Shown one piece after another: positions 24,060-34,486 of a stretch of DNA of 64,000 bases; the stretch's first letter is position 1; each line of letters opens with the position of its first letter. The notes beneath the pieces were generated by a model. The model was not told where the DNA came from and did no database searches. It saw only the letters and a program-made list of their open reading frames with translations. The position numbers were made by a program, and so were the translations under genes. Origin of the DNA: Mycobacterium colombiense (GTDB taxonomy: Bacteria > Actinomycetota > Actinomycetes > Mycobacteriales > Mycobacteriaceae); assembly GCF_001665835.1 (NCBI RefSeq), contig NZ_LZSX01000011.1, positions 20,898 through 84,897 of the forward strand, given 5' to 3'.

Positions 24060-25291
24060 ACGACACGGTCAACAAGCCGACCGGCGGGCGGGGGGTAAAC
24101 CCTTCGCCCGCCGGTGCCGCGTTGTCGTCTTTTAAGCCACTGTCGGTGGTGCTCGCCGGCGGGGGGACCGCCGGTCACGTCGAGCCGGCGATGGCCGTCG
24201 CCGACGCGCTGAGCGCCCTCGATCCACAGGTCAGGATCACCGCGCTGGGCACCACCCGGGGGCTGGAGACCCGGCTGGTGCCCGAGCGCGGCTATGACCT
24301 CGAGCTGATCACGCCGGTGCCGCTGCCGCGCAAACCCAGCGGCGACCTGGCCCGGCTGCCCTCGCGGGTGTGGCGGGCCGTCCGGGAAACCCGTGCCGTG
24401 CTCAGGGCGGTCGACGCCGACGTGGTGATCGGTTTCGGCGGATACGTGGCGCTGCCGGCCTATCTGGCCGCCCGCGGCCTGCCCTTTGCGGCCGCGCGCC
24501 GCTCCCGGGTCCCCGTGGTGATCCACGAGGCCAATGCCAGCGCCGGACTGGCCAACCGGGTGGGCGCGCGCACGGCCGAGCGGGTGCTATCCGCGGTGGC
24601 CGACTGCGGGCTGCCGCGCGCCGAGGTGGTCGGCGTGCCGGTGCGCGAGACCATCACGTCGCTGGACCGCGCGGCGCTGCGCGACGAGGCGCGCCGCTTC
24701 TTCGGTTTCGCCGACGACGCCCGGGTGTTGCTGGTGTTCGGGGGCTCGCAGGGCGCGGCCTCGCTGAACCGGGCCGTCTCGGGGGCGGCCGCCGGGCTGG
24801 CCGCCGCCGGCGTGGCCGTCCTGCACGCACATGGCCCCAAGAACACGCTCGACCTGCCAGAGCCCCGGCCGGGCGACCCGCCGTACGTGGCGGTGCCCTA
24901 CCTCGACCGGATGGACCTGGCCTATTCGGCCGCCGACCTGGTGATCTGCCGCTCGGGTGCGATGACGGTCGCCGAGGTTTCGGCGGTGGGCCTGCCGGCC
25001 ATCTACGTGCCGCTGCCGATCGGCAACGGCGAGCAGCGGCTCAACGCGCTGCCGGTGGTCAACGCCGGCGGCGGCATGATCGTCGCCGACGCCGACCTGA
25101 CGCCCGAGCTGGTGGCCCGGGAAGCGGCCGGACTGGTGGGCGATCCGCCGCGCCTGGCGGCCATGACCACCGCCGCCGCGCGGGTGGGACATCCCGACGC
25201 GGCGCGTCAGGTCGCCCAGGCGGCGCTGGACGTCGCCAGGAAGGCGCAGCCCGGCCGCACGAGTGCCCGGTGGACCAGGGAAACCTCGTGA
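24056..25291 (+). CDS. murG: UDP-GlcNAc:lipid I GlcNAc transferase MurG
   Basis: 411 residues; peripheral membrane enzyme that converts lipid I to lipid II. Glycine loops [22 protein letters not shown] and [14 protein letters not shown], plus the UDP-GlcNAc site ([24 protein letters not shown] ... GNGEQRLNA), are complete. GTG 24056 overlaps the ftsW stop (GTGA). The first 30 residues are a low-complexity extension as in M. tuberculosis. Confidence 0.96.
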   Translation: MNDTVNKPTGGRGVNPSPAGAALSSFKPLSVVLAGGGTAGHVEPAMAVADALSALDPQVRITALGTTRGLETRLVPERGYDLELITPVPLPRKPSGDLARLPSRVWRAVRETRAVLRAVDADVVIGFGGYVALPAYLAARGLPFAAARRSRVPVVIHEANASAGLANRVGARTAERVLSAVADCGLPRAEVVGVPVRETITSLDRAALRDEARRFFGFADDARVLLVFGGSQGAASLNRAVSGAAAGLAAAGVAVLHAHGPKNTLDLPEPRPGDPPYVAVPYLDRMDLAYSAADLVICRSGAMTVAEVSAVGLPAIYVPLPIGNGEQRLNALPVVNAGGGMIVADADLTPELVAREAAGLVGDPPRLAAMTTAAARVGHPDAARQVAQAALDVARKAQPGRTSARWTRETS

Positions 25292-26772
25292 ACACCGAGC
25301 AGCTGCCGCCTGAACTGCAGCGGGTGCACATGGTCGGCATCGGGGGAGCCGGCATGTCGGGCGTCGCCCGCATCCTGCTCGACCGCGGCGGGCTGGTGTC
25401 CGGCTCGGATGCCAAGGAGTCCCGCGGCATTCACGCGCTGCGGGCCCGGGGCGCGCAGATCAACATCGGGCACGACGCGTCCTCGCTGGATCTGCTGCCC
25501 GGCGGCGCCACCGCGGTCATCACCACGCATGCCGCCATCCCGAAGACGAACCCCGAGCTCGTCGAGGCCCGGCGGCGCGGCATCCCGGTGATCCTGCGGC
25601 CCGCCGTGCTGGCCAAGCTGATGGACGGCCGCACCACGCTGATGGTCACCGGCACGCACGGCAAGACGACGACGACGTCGATGTTGATCGTCGCGCTGCA
25701 GCATTGCGGGCGCGACCCGTCGTTCGCGGTCGGCGGCGAGATGGGCGAGGCCGGCACCAACGCGCACCACGGCAGCGGCGACTGCTTCGTCGCGGAGGCC
25801 GACGAAAGCGACGGCTCGCTGCTGGAGTACACGCCCAACGTCGCCGTGGTCACCAACATCGAGACCGATCACCTGGACTTCTACGGCAGCGCCGACGCCT
25901 ATGTCGCGGTGTTCGACGCGTTCGTGGAGCGGCTGGCTCCCGGCGGGGCGCTGGTGGTGTGTGTCGATGACCGGGGGGCCGAGGCGCTGGCACGGCGGAC
26001 GGCGGAGCTGGGCATCCGGGTGCTGCGCTACGGATCCGTGGCGCCGGACGGGTCCCCGCGCGCCGGCGACGAACTGGCCGCGACGTTGTTGGCGTGGCAA
26101 CAGCAGGGCACCGAGGCCGTCGCGCAGATCCGGCTGGCCCCCGAACTGGATCCGGAGCAGCACCCGCGGGTGATGCGGTTGTCGGTGCCCGGCCGGCATA
26201 TGGCGCTCAACGCGATGGGCGCGCTGCTGGCGGCGATCGAGATCGGCGCCCCTATCGATGCGGTCCTGGACGGCCTGGCCGGCTTCGAGGGCGTGCGCCG
26301 CCGGTTCGAACTGGTCGGCAGCGCGGCCACGGTGCGGGTGTTCGACGACTACGCCCACCACCCCACGGAGATCGTCGCGACGCTGGCGGCGGTCCGAACC
26401 TTGCTCGAGCAGAGCGGTGACGGCCGCAGCATTGCGGTGTTCCAGCCCCATTTGTATTCGCGGACAAAGGCTTTCGCCGAGGAGTTCGGGCAGGCCCTGG
26501 ACGCGGCGGACGAGGTCTTCGTTCTCGACGTCTACGGCGCCCGCGAACAACCGCTGGCCGGTGTCAGCGGGGCCAGCGTCGCCGAGCACGTCAGCGTGCC
26601 GGTGCGCTATCTCCCACACTTCGCCGCGGCCGCCGAGCAGGTGGCGGCCGCTGCCGGGCCCGGCGACGTCATCGTCACCATGGGAGCCGGCGACGTGACC
26701 CTGCTGGGGCCCGAGATCGTCACGGCGCTGCGGGTGCGCGCCAATCGCGGCGCCCCCGGGGCGTTGCGATGA
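25288..26772 (+). CDS. murC: UDP-MurNAc:L-alanine ligase MurC
   Basis: 494 residues, the same length as the M. tuberculosis enzyme. N-terminal [19 protein letters not shown] binds the UDP-sugar; ATP loop [26 protein letters not shown] and [12 protein letters not shown] are Mur ligase signatures; C-terminal [10 protein letters not shown] and FQPHLYSRT are MurC-specific. It starts the peptide stem by adding L-alanine. GTG 25288 overlaps the murG stop. Confidence 0.97.
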   Translation: MNTEQLPPELQRVHMVGIGGAGMSGVARILLDRGGLVSGSDAKESRGIHALRARGAQINIGHDASSLDLLPGGATAVITTHAAIPKTNPELVEARRRGIPVILRPAVLAKLMDGRTTLMVTGTHGKTTTTSMLIVALQHCGRDPSFAVGGEMGEAGTNAHHGSGDCFVAEADESDGSLLEYTPNVAVVTNIETDHLDFYGSADAYVAVFDAFVERLAPGGALVVCVDDRGAEALARRTAELGIRVLRYGSVAPDGSPRAGDELAATLLAWQQQGTEAVAQIRLAPELDPEQHPRVMRLSVPGRHMALNAMGALLAAIEIGAPIDAVLDGLAGFEGVRRRFELVGSAATVRVFDDYAHHPTEIVATLAAVRTLLEQSGDGRSIAVFQPHLYSRTKAFAEEFGQALDAADEVFVLDVYGAREQPLAGVSGASVAEHVSVPVRYLPHFAAAAEQVAAAAGPGDVIVTMGAGDVTLLGPEIVTALRVRANRGAPGALR

Positions 26773-27767
26773 CGGAGCCGGGCGACCCCGTCCCGGCCGA
26801 GGCCGTCGGCGAACCGGCGGAGGGTCCGACTGCCCGCGACGCTGACGACGAGGCCGGCGACAACGCGGTCACCGAACCGCTCGCCACCGGAACGGGCGGG
26901 GTCCGGCCGGGGGCCGACGCGGGCGACGGTCAGGAGCCCGACCAGGCCGAGGTCGAGGGGCCCCGCAGGCGCGCCCGCCGGGAGCGGGCCGAGCGCCGCG
27001 CCGCGCAGGCCCGCGCCACCGCCATCGAAGAGGCCCGCCGCGAGGCGAAGCGCCGGGCCAGCGGACGGCTGGTCAACGAGCCCAAACCCGTTGCGCGGGG
27101 CGTGGTTCGGGGGCTGAAGATGCTGCTGGCGACGGTCCTGCTGGTGATCGTCGGAATCGGGCTGGCATTGATCCTCTATTTCACCCCGGCGATGTCGGCC
27201 CGCAATATTGTCGTCGTCGGCACCGGGGTGGTGACCCGGGAAGAGGTCCTGGACGCGGCCCGGGTACGGGTCGGAACGCCGCTGCTGCAGATCAACACCA
27301 ACCAGGTCGCCGACCGGGTGGCGGCGATCCGGCGAGTGGCCAGCGCGCGGGTGCAGCGCCAGTATCCGTCGGCGCTGCGGATCACCATCGTCGAGCGAAT
27401 CCCGGTGGCGGTCAAGGACTTTCCCGACGGTCCGCATCTTTTCGACCGCGACGGCGTGGACTTCGCGACCGGGCCGCCGCCGCCGGCGCTGCCGTACCTC
27501 GACGTGGCCGACCCCGGACCGAACGACCCGGCGACCAAGGCCGCCCTGCAGGTGCTGACCGCGCTGCGTCCCGAGGTCGAGGGCCAGGTCGGCCGCATCG
27601 CCGCCCCCTCGGTGGCCTCGATCACGCTGACGCTCGGCGACGGCCGGGTGGTGATCTGGGGGACCACCGACCGCACCGACGAGAAGGCCGAGAAGCTGGC
27701 CGCGCTGCTGACCCAGCCCGGCAAGACCTACGACGTCTCCAGCCCGGACCTGCCGACGGTCAAGTAG
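26769..27767 (+). CDS. ftsQ: Cell division protein FtsQ
   Basis: 332 residues. A charged Arg/Ala-rich cytoplasmic N-terminus of about 115 residues, one membrane helix ([22 protein letters not shown]), then the POTRA domain ([23 protein letters not shown]...) and the FtsQ beta domain. It links early and late divisome parts with FtsL and FtsB-type proteins. ATG overlaps the murC stop and ends the string of coupled genes; a 269-base gap with its own control signals precedes ftsZ. Confidence 0.95.
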   Translation: MTEPGDPVPAEAVGEPAEGPTARDADDEAGDNAVTEPLATGTGGVRPGADAGDGQEPDQAEVEGPRRRARRERAERRAAQARATAIEEARREAKRRASGRLVNEPKPVARGVVRGLKMLLATVLLVIVGIGLALILYFTPAMSARNIVVVGTGVVTREEVLDAARVRVGTPLLQINTNQVADRVAAIRRVASARVQRQYPSALRITIVERIPVAVKDFPDGPHLFDRDGVDFATGPPPPALPYLDVADPGPNDPATKAALQVLTALRPEVEGQVGRIAAPSVASITLTLGDGRVVIWGTTDRTDEKAEKLAALLTQPGKTYDVSSPDLPTVK

Positions 27768-27837
27768 CGATCTTCATCACGTCGCGCCGCGCGATGCGCC
27801 GTGAACAGCGCGCACGCCGCCTGACGCGGGAAAATTG

Positions 27838-27852
27838 CCGCAAAATTTGCGG
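27838..27852. promoter_or_regulatory. 15-bp palindrome in the ftsQ-ftsZ gap
   Basis: CCGCAAA-A-TTTGCGG, perfect 7-base arms, about 70 bases before the ftsZ -35-like element. No T-run follows, so an operator is more likely than a terminator. Confidence 0.45.
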
Positions 27853-27921
27853 GACGCGTGTCGGCGCGCCTGCGGGGTTCGGGCGCGCCATACCCATACC
27901 GTTCTGGTTGCGCGGAACTAC

Positions 27922-28036
27922 TTGACATAACTCTAACTCTATGGTTGAGGTTGAGGGTTTGCCAGGGAGGCCCGCGAACGTCCGGAGGAGCCCACCACCG
28001 GGAGAGCTGAGCCAAGCCCATCAGGGAGGAAGACGA
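27922..28036 (+). promoter_or_regulatory. ftsZ promoter and leader region
   Basis: TTGACA (27922-27927) lies in an AT-rich block followed by tandem AACTCT and GGTTGA repeats; TATGGT (27940-27945) is the best -10, but at only 12 bases spacing, so the exact pairing is unclear. GGGAGGA (28024-28030) is the ribosome site before ATGATG at 28037. M. tuberculosis ftsZ is known to use several promoters here. Confidence 0.55.
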
Positions 28037-29200
28037 ATGATGACCCCCCCGCATAACTACCTGGCCGTCATCAAGGTCGTGGGTATCGGTGGCGGCGGCG
28101 TCAACGCCGTCAACCGGATGATCGAACAAGGCCTCAAAGGCGTGGAGTTCATCGCGATCAACACCGACGCGCAGGCGCTGTTGATGAGTGATGCCGACGT
28201 CAAACTCGACGTCGGGCGCGATTCCACGCGTGGCCTGGGAGCCGGGGCGGACCCGGAGGTCGGCCGCAAGGCCGCCGAGGACGCCAAGGACGAGATCGAG
28301 GAGCTGCTCCGCGGCGCGGACATGGTGTTCGTCACCGCCGGTGAGGGTGGCGGGACCGGCACCGGCGGCGCGCCCGTCGTCGCCAGCATCGCACGCAAGC
28401 TGGGGGCGCTGACCGTCGGCGTGGTCACCCGGCCGTTCTCGTTCGAGGGCAAGCGGCGCGGCAACCAGGCCGAGACCGGCATCTCATCGCTGCGCGAGAG
28501 CTGCGACACCCTGATCGTGATCCCCAATGACCGGCTGCTGCAGATGGGCGACGCCGCGGTATCGCTGATGGACGCCTTCCGCAGCGCCGACGAGGTGCTG
28601 CTCAATGGTGTGCAGGGCATCACCGACCTGATCACCACCCCCGGCCTGATCAACGTGGACTTCGCCGACGTCAAGGGCATCATGTCCGGCGCGGGCACGG
28701 CCCTGATGGGTATCGGTTCGGCCCGCGGCGAGGGCCGCTCACTCAAGGCCGCCGAGATCGCCATCAACTCGCCGCTGCTGGAAGCCTCGATGGAGGGCGC
28801 GCACGGCGTGCTGATGTCGATCGCCGGCGGCAGCGACCTGGGCCTGTTCGAGATCAACGAGGCGGCCTCGCTGGTGCAGGACGCCGCCCACCAGGACGCC
28901 AACATCATCTTCGGCACCGTGATCGACGACTCGCTTGGCGACGAGGTGCGTGTCACCGTCATCGCCGCGGGCTTCGACGCAGCGGGCGCCGGCCGCAAAC
29001 CCGTTGTCGGCGGAAGTGCCGATAAGGAGGAGAAGACCGGCGGTGCACACCGGATCGAGTCGGCGAAGGCGGGCAAGCTCACCTCGACGTTGTTCGAACC
29101 GGTCGACGCGGTGAGCGTGCCGGTTCACACCAACGGCTCGACCTTGAATATTGGCGGCGATGACGATGACGTCGACGTGCCGCCGTTTATGCGCCGCTGA
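28037..29200 (+). CDS. ftsZ: Cell division GTPase FtsZ
   Basis: About 387 residues; tubulin-like GTPase forming the Z-ring. Nucleotide site [15 protein letters not shown], tubulin signature [13 protein letters not shown] and the T7 loop [11 protein letters not shown] are intact. The C-terminus ends in the conserved [13 protein letters not shown] tail that binds SepF and FtsW. A Gly/Lys/Glu insert (SADKEEK) in the linker makes it longer than the 379-residue M. tuberculosis protein. Start ATG 28037 or the adjacent ATG 28040 (which matches the M. tuberculosis start); GGAGG fits either. ftsA is absent, as usual in this genus. Confidence 0.98.
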   Translation: MMTPPHNYLAVIKVVGIGGGGVNAVNRMIEQGLKGVEFIAINTDAQALLMSDADVKLDVGRDSTRGLGAGADPEVGRKAAEDAKDEIEELLRGADMVFVTAGEGGGTGTGGAPVVASIARKLGALTVGVVTRPFSFEGKRRGNQAETGISSLRESCDTLIVIPNDRLLQMGDAAVSLMDAFRSADEVLLNGVQGITDLITTPGLINVDFADVKGIMSGAGTALMGIGSARGEGRSLKAAEIAINSPLLEASMEGAHGVLMSIAGGSDLGLFEINEAASLVQDAAHQDANIIFGTVIDDSLGDEVRVTVIAAGFDAAGAGRKPVVGGSADKEEKTGGAHRIESAKAGKLTSTLFEPVDAVSVPVHTNGSTLNIGGDDDDVDVPPFMRR

Positions 29201-29204
29201 GAAC

Positions 29205-29987
29205 ATGCCCGTGACCCTGGATCCCCGACCGCGACCGTCGGGGCCGCCTCGCCGACAGGGGAATCCGGATACTGGTCACGTGAGCGTTCGCATCCGGCGG
29301 GTGACCACCACCCGCGCCGGTGGTGTCTCGAAGCCGCCGTTCGACACCTTCAACCTGGGTGACCACGTCGGCGACGACCCGGCGGCGGTCGCCGAGAACC
29401 GGGCCCGGCTGGCCGCCACCATCGGCCTGCGCGCCGGCCGCGTGGTGTGGATGAACCAGGTGCACGGTGTCCGGGTCGAGGTGGTCGACGGGGCACGCGA
29501 CACCGCGCTCGACGAAACCGACGCGCTGGTGACCCGTACCGCGCGTCTCGCCCTGGCGGTGGTCACCGCCGACTGCGTCCCCGTGCTGATGGCCGATGCG
29601 CGCGCCGGCGTGGCCGCGGCGGTGCACGCCGGCCGGGTCGGCGCCCAGCGCGGGGTGGTGACCCGCACGGTGGAGAAGATGCTGGAGCTCGGCGCGCGGG
29701 CCGAAGACATTTCGGTGTTGTTGGGCCCGGCGGTCAGCGGCCGCAATTACGAAGTGCCCGCGGCCATGGCCGACGAGGTCGAGGCGGCGCTGCCGGGCAG
29801 CCGGACCACCACCGCCGCGGGAACTCCCGGACTCGACCTTCGGGCTGGAATCGCCTGTCAGCTAACGGATTTGGGCGTGAAGGCAATCGACATCGATCCG
29901 CGATGCACGGTGGACGACGCGGCGCTGTTCAGTCATCGTCGGGATGCGCCGACCGGCCGGCTGGCCTCACTGGTCTGGATGGAGTGA
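29205..29987 (+). CDS. YfiH/PgeF laccase-domain protein (Rv2149c-like)
   Basis: 260 residues from ATG 29205; a GTG at 29280 is an alternative that starts nearer the conserved core (VRIRRVTTTRAGGVS). Metal-site motifs of the Cu-oxidase_4 family are present: MNQVHGVRV, VVTADCVPVLMAD and AAVHAGRVGAQRG. E. coli YfiH (PgeF) edits peptidoglycan precursors carrying serine, and relatives act as purine nucleosidases, so the exact role is open. It begins four bases after ftsZ and is probably co-transcribed. Confidence 0.9.
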   Translation: MPVTLDPRPRPSGPPRRQGNPDTGHVSVRIRRVTTTRAGGVSKPPFDTFNLGDHVGDDPAAVAENRARLAATIGLRAGRVVWMNQVHGVRVEVVDGARDTALDETDALVTRTARLALAVVTADCVPVLMADARAGVAAAVHAGRVGAQRGVVTRTVEKMLELGARAEDISVLLGPAVSGRNYEVPAAMADEVEAALPGSRTTTAAGTPGLDLRAGIACQLTDLGVKAIDIDPRCTVDDAALFSHRRDAPTGRLASLVWME

Positions 29988-29992
29988 CCGCG

Positions 29993-30769
29993 ATGGCGGT
30001 AGAGATGCCTGCCGGGGGAGACCGCGAATCGGAATTGACGCACGCATTGGCGTCGGTGCGCTCGCGCCTTGCGGCGGCGGCGGAAGCGGCGGGGCGCAAT
30101 GTCGGCGAAATCGAAGTTCTGCCGATTACCAAATACTTCCCAGCAACCGATGTTGTGACTTTGTCCCGATTGGGTTGTCGCGTCATCGGCGAATCGCGGG
30201 ATCAGGAAGCGACGGCGAAAGTGGCCGAAGTCACCCGATTGCTGGCGGCGTCCGGGCGCGCGGATGTGGGAAATCCGCGCTGGCACATGGTGGGTCATAT
30301 TCAGCGGAATAAGGCCCGATCGGTGGCGCGCTGGGCGCACACCGCGCACTCGGTCGACAGCGCGCACCTGGTGTCCGCGCTCGACAAGGGTGTGGCGGCG
30401 GCGCTGAACGACGGTCGGCGCACCGCCCCGATGCGGATCTACGTTCAGGTCAGCCTCGACGGCGACGAGTCGCGCGGCGGCGTCGACGTATCCCGGCCGG
30501 GTGCCGTCGACCAGGTGTGCGACCAGGTCGAGGACTCCAAGAACCTGGACCTGGTCGGGCTGATGGGGATTCCGCCACTGGACTCGGACCCAGATGAGGC
30601 CTTTGACCGGCTCCGATCCGAGCATCGCCGGATTCTCGAGTCGCATCGCAACGCCGTCGGGCTGTCCGCCGGCATGTCCAACGACTTCGAAATTGCCGTC
30701 AAACACGGTTCGACATGTGTGCGTGTCGGTACCGCGTTAATGGGGCCGCGGCGGTTACCGTCACCGTAA
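29993..30769 (+). CDS. YggS-family PLP homeostasis protein (Rv2148c-like)
   Basis: 258 residues. Alanine-racemase-like barrel that binds pyridoxal phosphate; the PLP lysine is in VLPITKYFPATDV, and the C-terminal SAGMSNDFEIAVKHGSTCVRVGTALMG is the family signature. Such proteins control PLP levels and amino acid balance. It follows the YfiH gene by five bases and precedes sepF, the conserved order around ftsZ in Gram-positive bacteria. Confidence 0.93.
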   Translation: MAVEMPAGGDRESELTHALASVRSRLAAAAEAAGRNVGEIEVLPITKYFPATDVVTLSRLGCRVIGESRDQEATAKVAEVTRLLAASGRADVGNPRWHMVGHIQRNKARSVARWAHTAHSVDSAHLVSALDKGVAAALNDGRRTAPMRIYVQVSLDGDESRGGVDVSRPGAVDQVCDQVEDSKNLDLVGLMGIPPLDSDPDEAFDRLRSEHRRILESHRNAVGLSAGMSNDFEIAVKHGSTCVRVGTALMGPRRLPSP

Positions 30770-30835
30770 GTAGTCACTGCAGTAACAGCTTTATCACTAA
30801 CACCAGTACTCCCAGGGGCTAGAAGGGTCAACGCA

Positions 30836-31483
30836 ATGAGCACACTGCACAAAGTCAAGGCCTATTTCGGTATGGCCCCAATGGACGACTACGAGGACGA
30901 GTATTACGACGACCACGCCCCGTCCCGTGGTTTTCCGCCGCGCCCGCGATTTGACGACGCATACGGTCGCTACGAGCAAGACGACTACGACGACCCGCGC
31001 CGCGAGCCCGCCGACTACCCGCCGCCGGCCGGCTACCGCGGCGGCTACGGCGACGAGCCCCGCTACGGCGCCGTCCACCCCCGCGAGTTCGACCGCGGCG
31101 AGCGTGGCGGCCCGCGTTTCGGCTCGTGGTTGCGCAACTCCACCCGCGGAGCGCTGGCGATGGACCCACGCCGGATGGCGATGATGTTCGAAGAGGGCCA
31201 CCCGCTGTCGAAGATCACCACGCTGCGGCCCAAGGACTACAGCGAGGCCCGCACCATCGGCGAGCGCTTCCGCGACGGCACCCCGGTGATCATGGACCTG
31301 GTGTCGATGGACAACGCCGACGCCAAGCGGCTCGTCGACTTCGCGGCCGGCCTGGCCTTCGCGCTGCGCGGCTCCTTCGACAAGGTCGCGACCAAGGTTT
31401 TCCTGTTGTCGCCCGCCGACGTGGACGTGTCCCCGGAGGAGCGCCGCCGGATCGCCGAAACCGGTTTCTACGCTTACCAATAG
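30836..31483 (+). CDS. sepF: Cell division protein SepF
   Basis: 215 residues. The N-terminus ([15 protein letters not shown]) is the amphipathic membrane-binding helix, followed by an acidic Asp/Tyr/Pro/Gly-rich linker, and the folded C-terminal half ([43 protein letters not shown]...) that dimerises and binds the FtsZ tail. In mycobacteria, which lack FtsA, SepF is the main membrane anchor of the Z-ring. The 66-base upstream gap could hold a minor promoter. Confidence 0.96.
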   Translation: MSTLHKVKAYFGMAPMDDYEDEYYDDHAPSRGFPPRPRFDDAYGRYEQDDYDDPRREPADYPPPAGYRGGYGDEPRYGAVHPREFDRGERGGPRFGSWLRNSTRGALAMDPRRMAMMFEEGHPLSKITTLRPKDYSEARTIGERFRDGTPVIMDLVSMDNADAKRLVDFAAGLAFALRGSFDKVATKVFLLSPADVDVSPEERRRIAETGFYAYQ

Positions 31484-31662
31484 GCGCACCCGCCGCCCGC
31501 TTCCCGGCGGGCGGCTCGGATCGTCGCTCGGATCGTCGATGGGTCCCGGGGCGACGTGAGACCAGGCCTCTTACCCGGAGTCGGTACGCTGGCAGGCGCC
31601 GCGATTGGTCCGCGGCGCTTGGCATCGCTTGACTTCTCACGGGTAAGGTCGGGGCACTTCAG

Positions 31663-31953
31663 TTGGTGTTGTTCTTTCAGATCCTTGGGTTTGCGCTATT
31701 CATTTTCTGGCTGCTGCTCATCGCTCGGGTCGTCGTCGAGTTCATCCGCTCGTTCAGCCGGGACTGGCATCCCACCGGCATCACCGTGGTGGTGCTGGAG
31801 ATCATCCTGTCGATCACCGATCCGCCGGTGAAACTGCTCCGCAGGCTGATCCCGCAACTCACCATCGGGGCGGTCCGCTTCGACCTGTCGATCATGGTGC
31901 TCTTGCTCGTCGCGTTCATCGGCATGCAGCTGGCATTCGGCGCCGCGGCTTAG
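31663..31953 (+). CDS. YggT-family membrane protein (Rv2146c-like)
   Basis: 96 residues with two membrane helices (FFQILGFALFIFWLLLIARVVVEF and the C-terminal LSIMVLLLVAFIGMQLAF) and the conserved ITDPPVKLLRRLIPQ segment between them, as in YggT/YlmG proteins. The role is unknown but the gene is conserved between sepF and divIVA. GTG 31663 is used; a TAAGGT -10-like element (31644-31649) suggests a short leader. Confidence 0.93.
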   Translation: MVLFFQILGFALFIFWLLLIARVVVEFIRSFSRDWHPTGITVVVLEIILSITDPPVKLLRRLIPQLTIGAVRFDLSIMVLLLVAFIGMQLAFGAAA

Positions 31954-32044
31954 CCTCCGTGGCCCGCGCGCGGCCGGTCGGCGTGGACCCATTCCGGCCC
32001 GGAGACGGTTCGGCCACGCTTTAGCGTCGGTTTGGTTCCCCCGA

Positions 32045-32112
32045 TTTGAAATTTCTAAGGTTTCGGATTTTATTGGGCTCACTGTTTGAAATTGGCTCTT
32101 ATTTATTGGGCT
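32045..32112 (+). repeat. Paired AT-rich repeats upstream of wag31
   Basis: TTTGAAATT occurs at 32045 and 32085, and TTTATTGGGCT at 32069 and 32102: two copies of a composite unit, the second with a 7-base shorter spacer. The block is very AT-rich compared with the surrounding DNA and lies about 110-180 bases before wag31. Confidence 0.65.
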
Positions 32113-32154
32113 AATCAGCAACGGTCGCGCCTGGTGTGACAGGATGGACGGCAG

Positions 32155-32185
32155 TTGCACTACGGCTACCACTGCGTTCTACACT
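32155..32185 (+). promoter_or_regulatory. wag31 promoter
   Basis: TTGCAC (32155-32160) and TACACT (32180-32185) with 19 bases between. This predicts a leader of about 30 bases with AGGGGA just before ATG 32224. Confidence 0.55.
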
Positions 32186-32223
32186 TTCCAGAACGTTCGA
32201 CAGGAACTTGAGGGGACGAAACA

Positions 32224-33033
32224 ATGCCGCTTACACCAGCCGACGTCCACAATGTGGCGTTCAGTAAGCCACCGATCGGCAAGCGGGGCTACAACGAAGA
32301 CGAGGTGGATGCCTTCCTCGATCTGGTGGAAGCCGAGCTGACCCGGCTCATCGAAGAGAACAGCGATCTGCGCCAGCGGATCGAAGAGCTCGACCACGAG
32401 CTGGCCTCCGGTGGTGGTTCGGTCACTCCGGCCGCCGCCGCGGCGCCCACCCAGGCCATTCCTGTGCGCGAGCCCGTCCCCGAACCGGAACCGGTCAAGC
32501 CGGCGCCGGCCGCAGCCCCGGCCGCGGCGGTCAACAACGAGGAACAGGCCATGAAGGCCGCTCGGGTGCTGACGCTGGCGCAGGACACCGCCGACCGCCT
32601 GACCACCACGGCCAAGACCGAGTCGGAAAAGATGCTGGCCGACGCCCGCGCCAACGCCGACCAGATCCTCAGCGAGGCCCGCAGCACCGCCGAGACCACC
32701 GTCACCGAGGCCCGGCAGCGCGCCGACGCCATGCTCGCGGACGCGCAGACCCGCTCCGAGACCCAGTTGCGGCAGGCCCAGGAGAAGGCCGACGCCCTGC
32801 AGGCCGACGCCGAACGCAAGCACTCCGAGATCATGGGCACCATCAACCAGCAGCGCACCGTTCTGGAGGGCCGCCTCGAGCAGCTCCGCACGTTCGAGCG
32901 CGAATACCGCACCCGGCTCAAGACCTACCTGGAGTCTCAGCTGGAGGAACTCGGGCAGCGCGGATCCGCGGCGCCCGTGGACTCCAGCGCGGATGCCGGC
33001 AGCTTCGACCAGTTCAACCGGGGCAACAACTAG
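32224..33033 (+). CDS. wag31: DivIVA-family polar growth protein Wag31
   Basis: 269 residues. The N-terminal DivIVA lipid-binding domain ([36 protein letters not shown]) is followed by a Pro/Ala/Glu linker containing [11 protein letters not shown], equivalent to the region phosphorylated by PknA/PknB at Thr73 in M. tuberculosis, then a long coiled-coil and a short disordered tail (FDQFNRGNN). It marks the growing pole and organises the elongation machinery. It has its own promoter region with unusual repeats. Confidence 0.97.
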   Translation: MPLTPADVHNVAFSKPPIGKRGYNEDEVDAFLDLVEAELTRLIEENSDLRQRIEELDHELASGGGSVTPAAAAAPTQAIPVREPVPEPEPVKPAPAAAPAAAVNNEEQAMKAARVLTLAQDTADRLTTTAKTESEKMLADARANADQILSEARSTAETTVTEARQRADAMLADAQTRSETQLRQAQEKADALQADAERKHSEIMGTINQQRTVLEGRLEQLRTFEREYRTRLKTYLESQLEELGQRGSAAPVDSSADAGSFDQFNRGNN

Positions 33034-33124
33034 CCTTTCGGACGTGCCGGTCACTCGCCGAGCTTCGGGGTTGGCACACTAGGACTTGAAACCGCGGTCC
33101 CGCTCGTCGCTTGGAGGCTGACTG

Positions 33125-33460
33125 ATGCTCATCATTGCGCTGGTATTGGCCCTGATCGGGCTCGTCGCGTTGGTGTTTGCGGTCGTCACGAGCAACGAGT
33201 TGGTGGCCTGGGTCTGCATCGCCGCCAGCGTGGTGGGCGTGGTGCTGTTGATCCTGGACGCGCTGCGCGAACGCCAGCGGCGTGACCTGGGCGGCGACGA
33301 AGCCCAAGGCGTCGACGAGGCCCAGGCCGACGAGGGCGACTACGTCGACTACCCCGAGGAAGTCCCCGGTGAGGGCGAACCCGCGACGACGGGGGAGACC
33401 ACGCCGACCGAGGAGTCCCAGGTCGTGGCCGAGGGCCGCGGCGACGAACCCGCCAAGTAA
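33125..33460 (+). CDS. Small membrane protein (Rv2144c-like)
   Basis: 111 residues with two closely spaced membrane helices (LIIALVLALIGLVALVFAVV and LVAWVCIAASVVGVVLLILDAL), then an acidic, Glu/Gly-rich cytoplasmic tail. ATG 33125 has GGAGG upstream. Function is unknown; conserved after wag31 in mycobacteria. Confidence 0.85.
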   Translation: MLIIALVLALIGLVALVFAVVTSNELVAWVCIAASVVGVVLLILDALRERQRRDLGGDEAQGVDEAQADEGDYVDYPEEVPGEGEPATTGETTPTEESQVVAEGRGDEPAK

Positions 33461-33482
33461 CACCCCTCGCGCCGTTGGGCCC

Positions 33483-34160
33483 TCAGCCGGTCGGCGTGGT
33501 GAGCAGTTCGCGGACCTCGTCGTCACTGATCTGGTGGAAGTCGTCGTAGACCTGCCCGACAGCTTCGAATCCGGGCGGCATGGTCGCGCACACCACGTCG
33601 TCGGCCTCCTGCGCCAGCTCGCGGCAGGTCGACTCCGGCCCCACCGGAACGGCGACCACGATCGATTTCGGCCCGGCGGCCCGGATGGCACGCACGGCGG
33701 CGAGCATGCTTGCGCCCGTTGCGATTCCGTCGTCGGCCAGGATGACGATCCGGTCGCGCAGGTCGGCGATCGGGCGACCGCCCCGGTAGGCGTGCTCGCG
33801 CCGGAGCAACTCGGCCGTCTCGCTGTCGATCACCTCGCGCACCTGCTCGTCGGTGACGCGCAGGCTGGCCACCACGTCCTCGTTCATCACCACGCCACCG
33901 CCGCTGGCCAGCGCGCCCATCGCCAACTCGGACCACTGCGGTACCCCGAGCTTGCGCACCAGGAAGACGTCGAGCGGCGCCCTCAGGGCGGCGGCGATCT
34001 CCCAGGCCACCGGCACACCGCCGCGTGCCAGCCCGAATACCAGCACATCGTCGCGGCCGCGATAGGCCGCCAGTTGCTGCGCCAGCGCGCGTCCGGCCTC
34101 GCGCCGGTCGACGAACGTCTTCGGTGAGGTCCTCCGGACAAAGCCACTCGATGGGTTCAT
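33483..34160 (-). CDS. Phosphoribosyltransferase-domain protein
   Basis: 225 residues of the PRTase fold. The PRPP-binding motif [23 protein letters not shown] and an N-terminal [18 protein letters not shown] segment are clear. Proteins of this type occur in mycobacteria near stress genes (Rv2143 and Rv0571c families), but the substrate is unknown. ATG 34160 gives an N-terminus [15 protein letters not shown] typical of the group. Transcribed away from the small membrane gene at 34273. Confidence 0.85.
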   Translation of the reverse strand: MNPSSGFVRRTSPKTFVDRREAGRALAQQLAAYRGRDDVLVFGLARGGVPVAWEIAAALRAPLDVFLVRKLGVPQWSELAMGALASGGGVVMNEDVVASLRVTDEQVREVIDSETAELLRREHAYRGGRPIADLRDRIVILADDGIATGASMLAAVRAIRAAGPKSIVVAVPVGPESTCRELAQEADDVVCATMPPGFEAVGQVYDDFHQISDDEVRELLTTPTG

Positions 34161-34272
34161 TCGTTAACGCTCCCGGCTGATGGACTTCTCTCCAGGCTAC
34201 GTGCGTCAGGCCGAGTGCGGTGGCAAAGTTCGGGTTGGCTGCAGTGTCAGCACGACCGAGAGGATCTGCGAG

Positions 34273-34479
34273 ATGAGACGGCGTTACGGCACCTACACGG
34301 CCTACAGCATCGCCTGCGCGATCGTCTGGGCGGTCATTCTGGCGGTGGTTTCCACGACGGGCGACGCCGCCTCCCGGCATACGTTCCTGCTGGTGTGCGG
34401 GGGGTGGGCGATCGGGTGGCTGTCGGCGACGATCGCCAGGGGCGTCTACCCGCCACCGAAGCGGCATATCCGGCAATAG
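34273..34479 (+). CDS. Small two-helix membrane protein
   Basis: 68 residues: a basic start (MRRRYGTYTAYS), two membrane helices (IACAIVWAVILAVVS and FLLVCGGWAIGWLSATIA) and a basic C-terminus (PPPKRHIRQ). GAGAGGA lies about 9 bases before ATG 34273. No family is recognised. The frame is open to 34180, but the added residues look non-coding. Confidence 0.65.
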   Translation: MRRRYGTYTAYSIACAIVWAVILAVVSTTGDAASRHTFLLVCGGWAIGWLSATIARGVYPPPKRHIRQ

Positions 34480-34486
34480 ATACGGG

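Noticed and set aside
31629..31649. TTGACT plus TAAGGT as a full promoter for the YggT gene
   Set aside because: Only 9 bases separate the two elements, too short for a -35/-10 pair; the -10-like element alone is mentioned with the gene.
32191..32198. GAACGTTC upstream of wag31 as an SOS box
   Set aside because: Lacks the 4-base spacer and the outer TC/GA of the mycobacterial LexA site.
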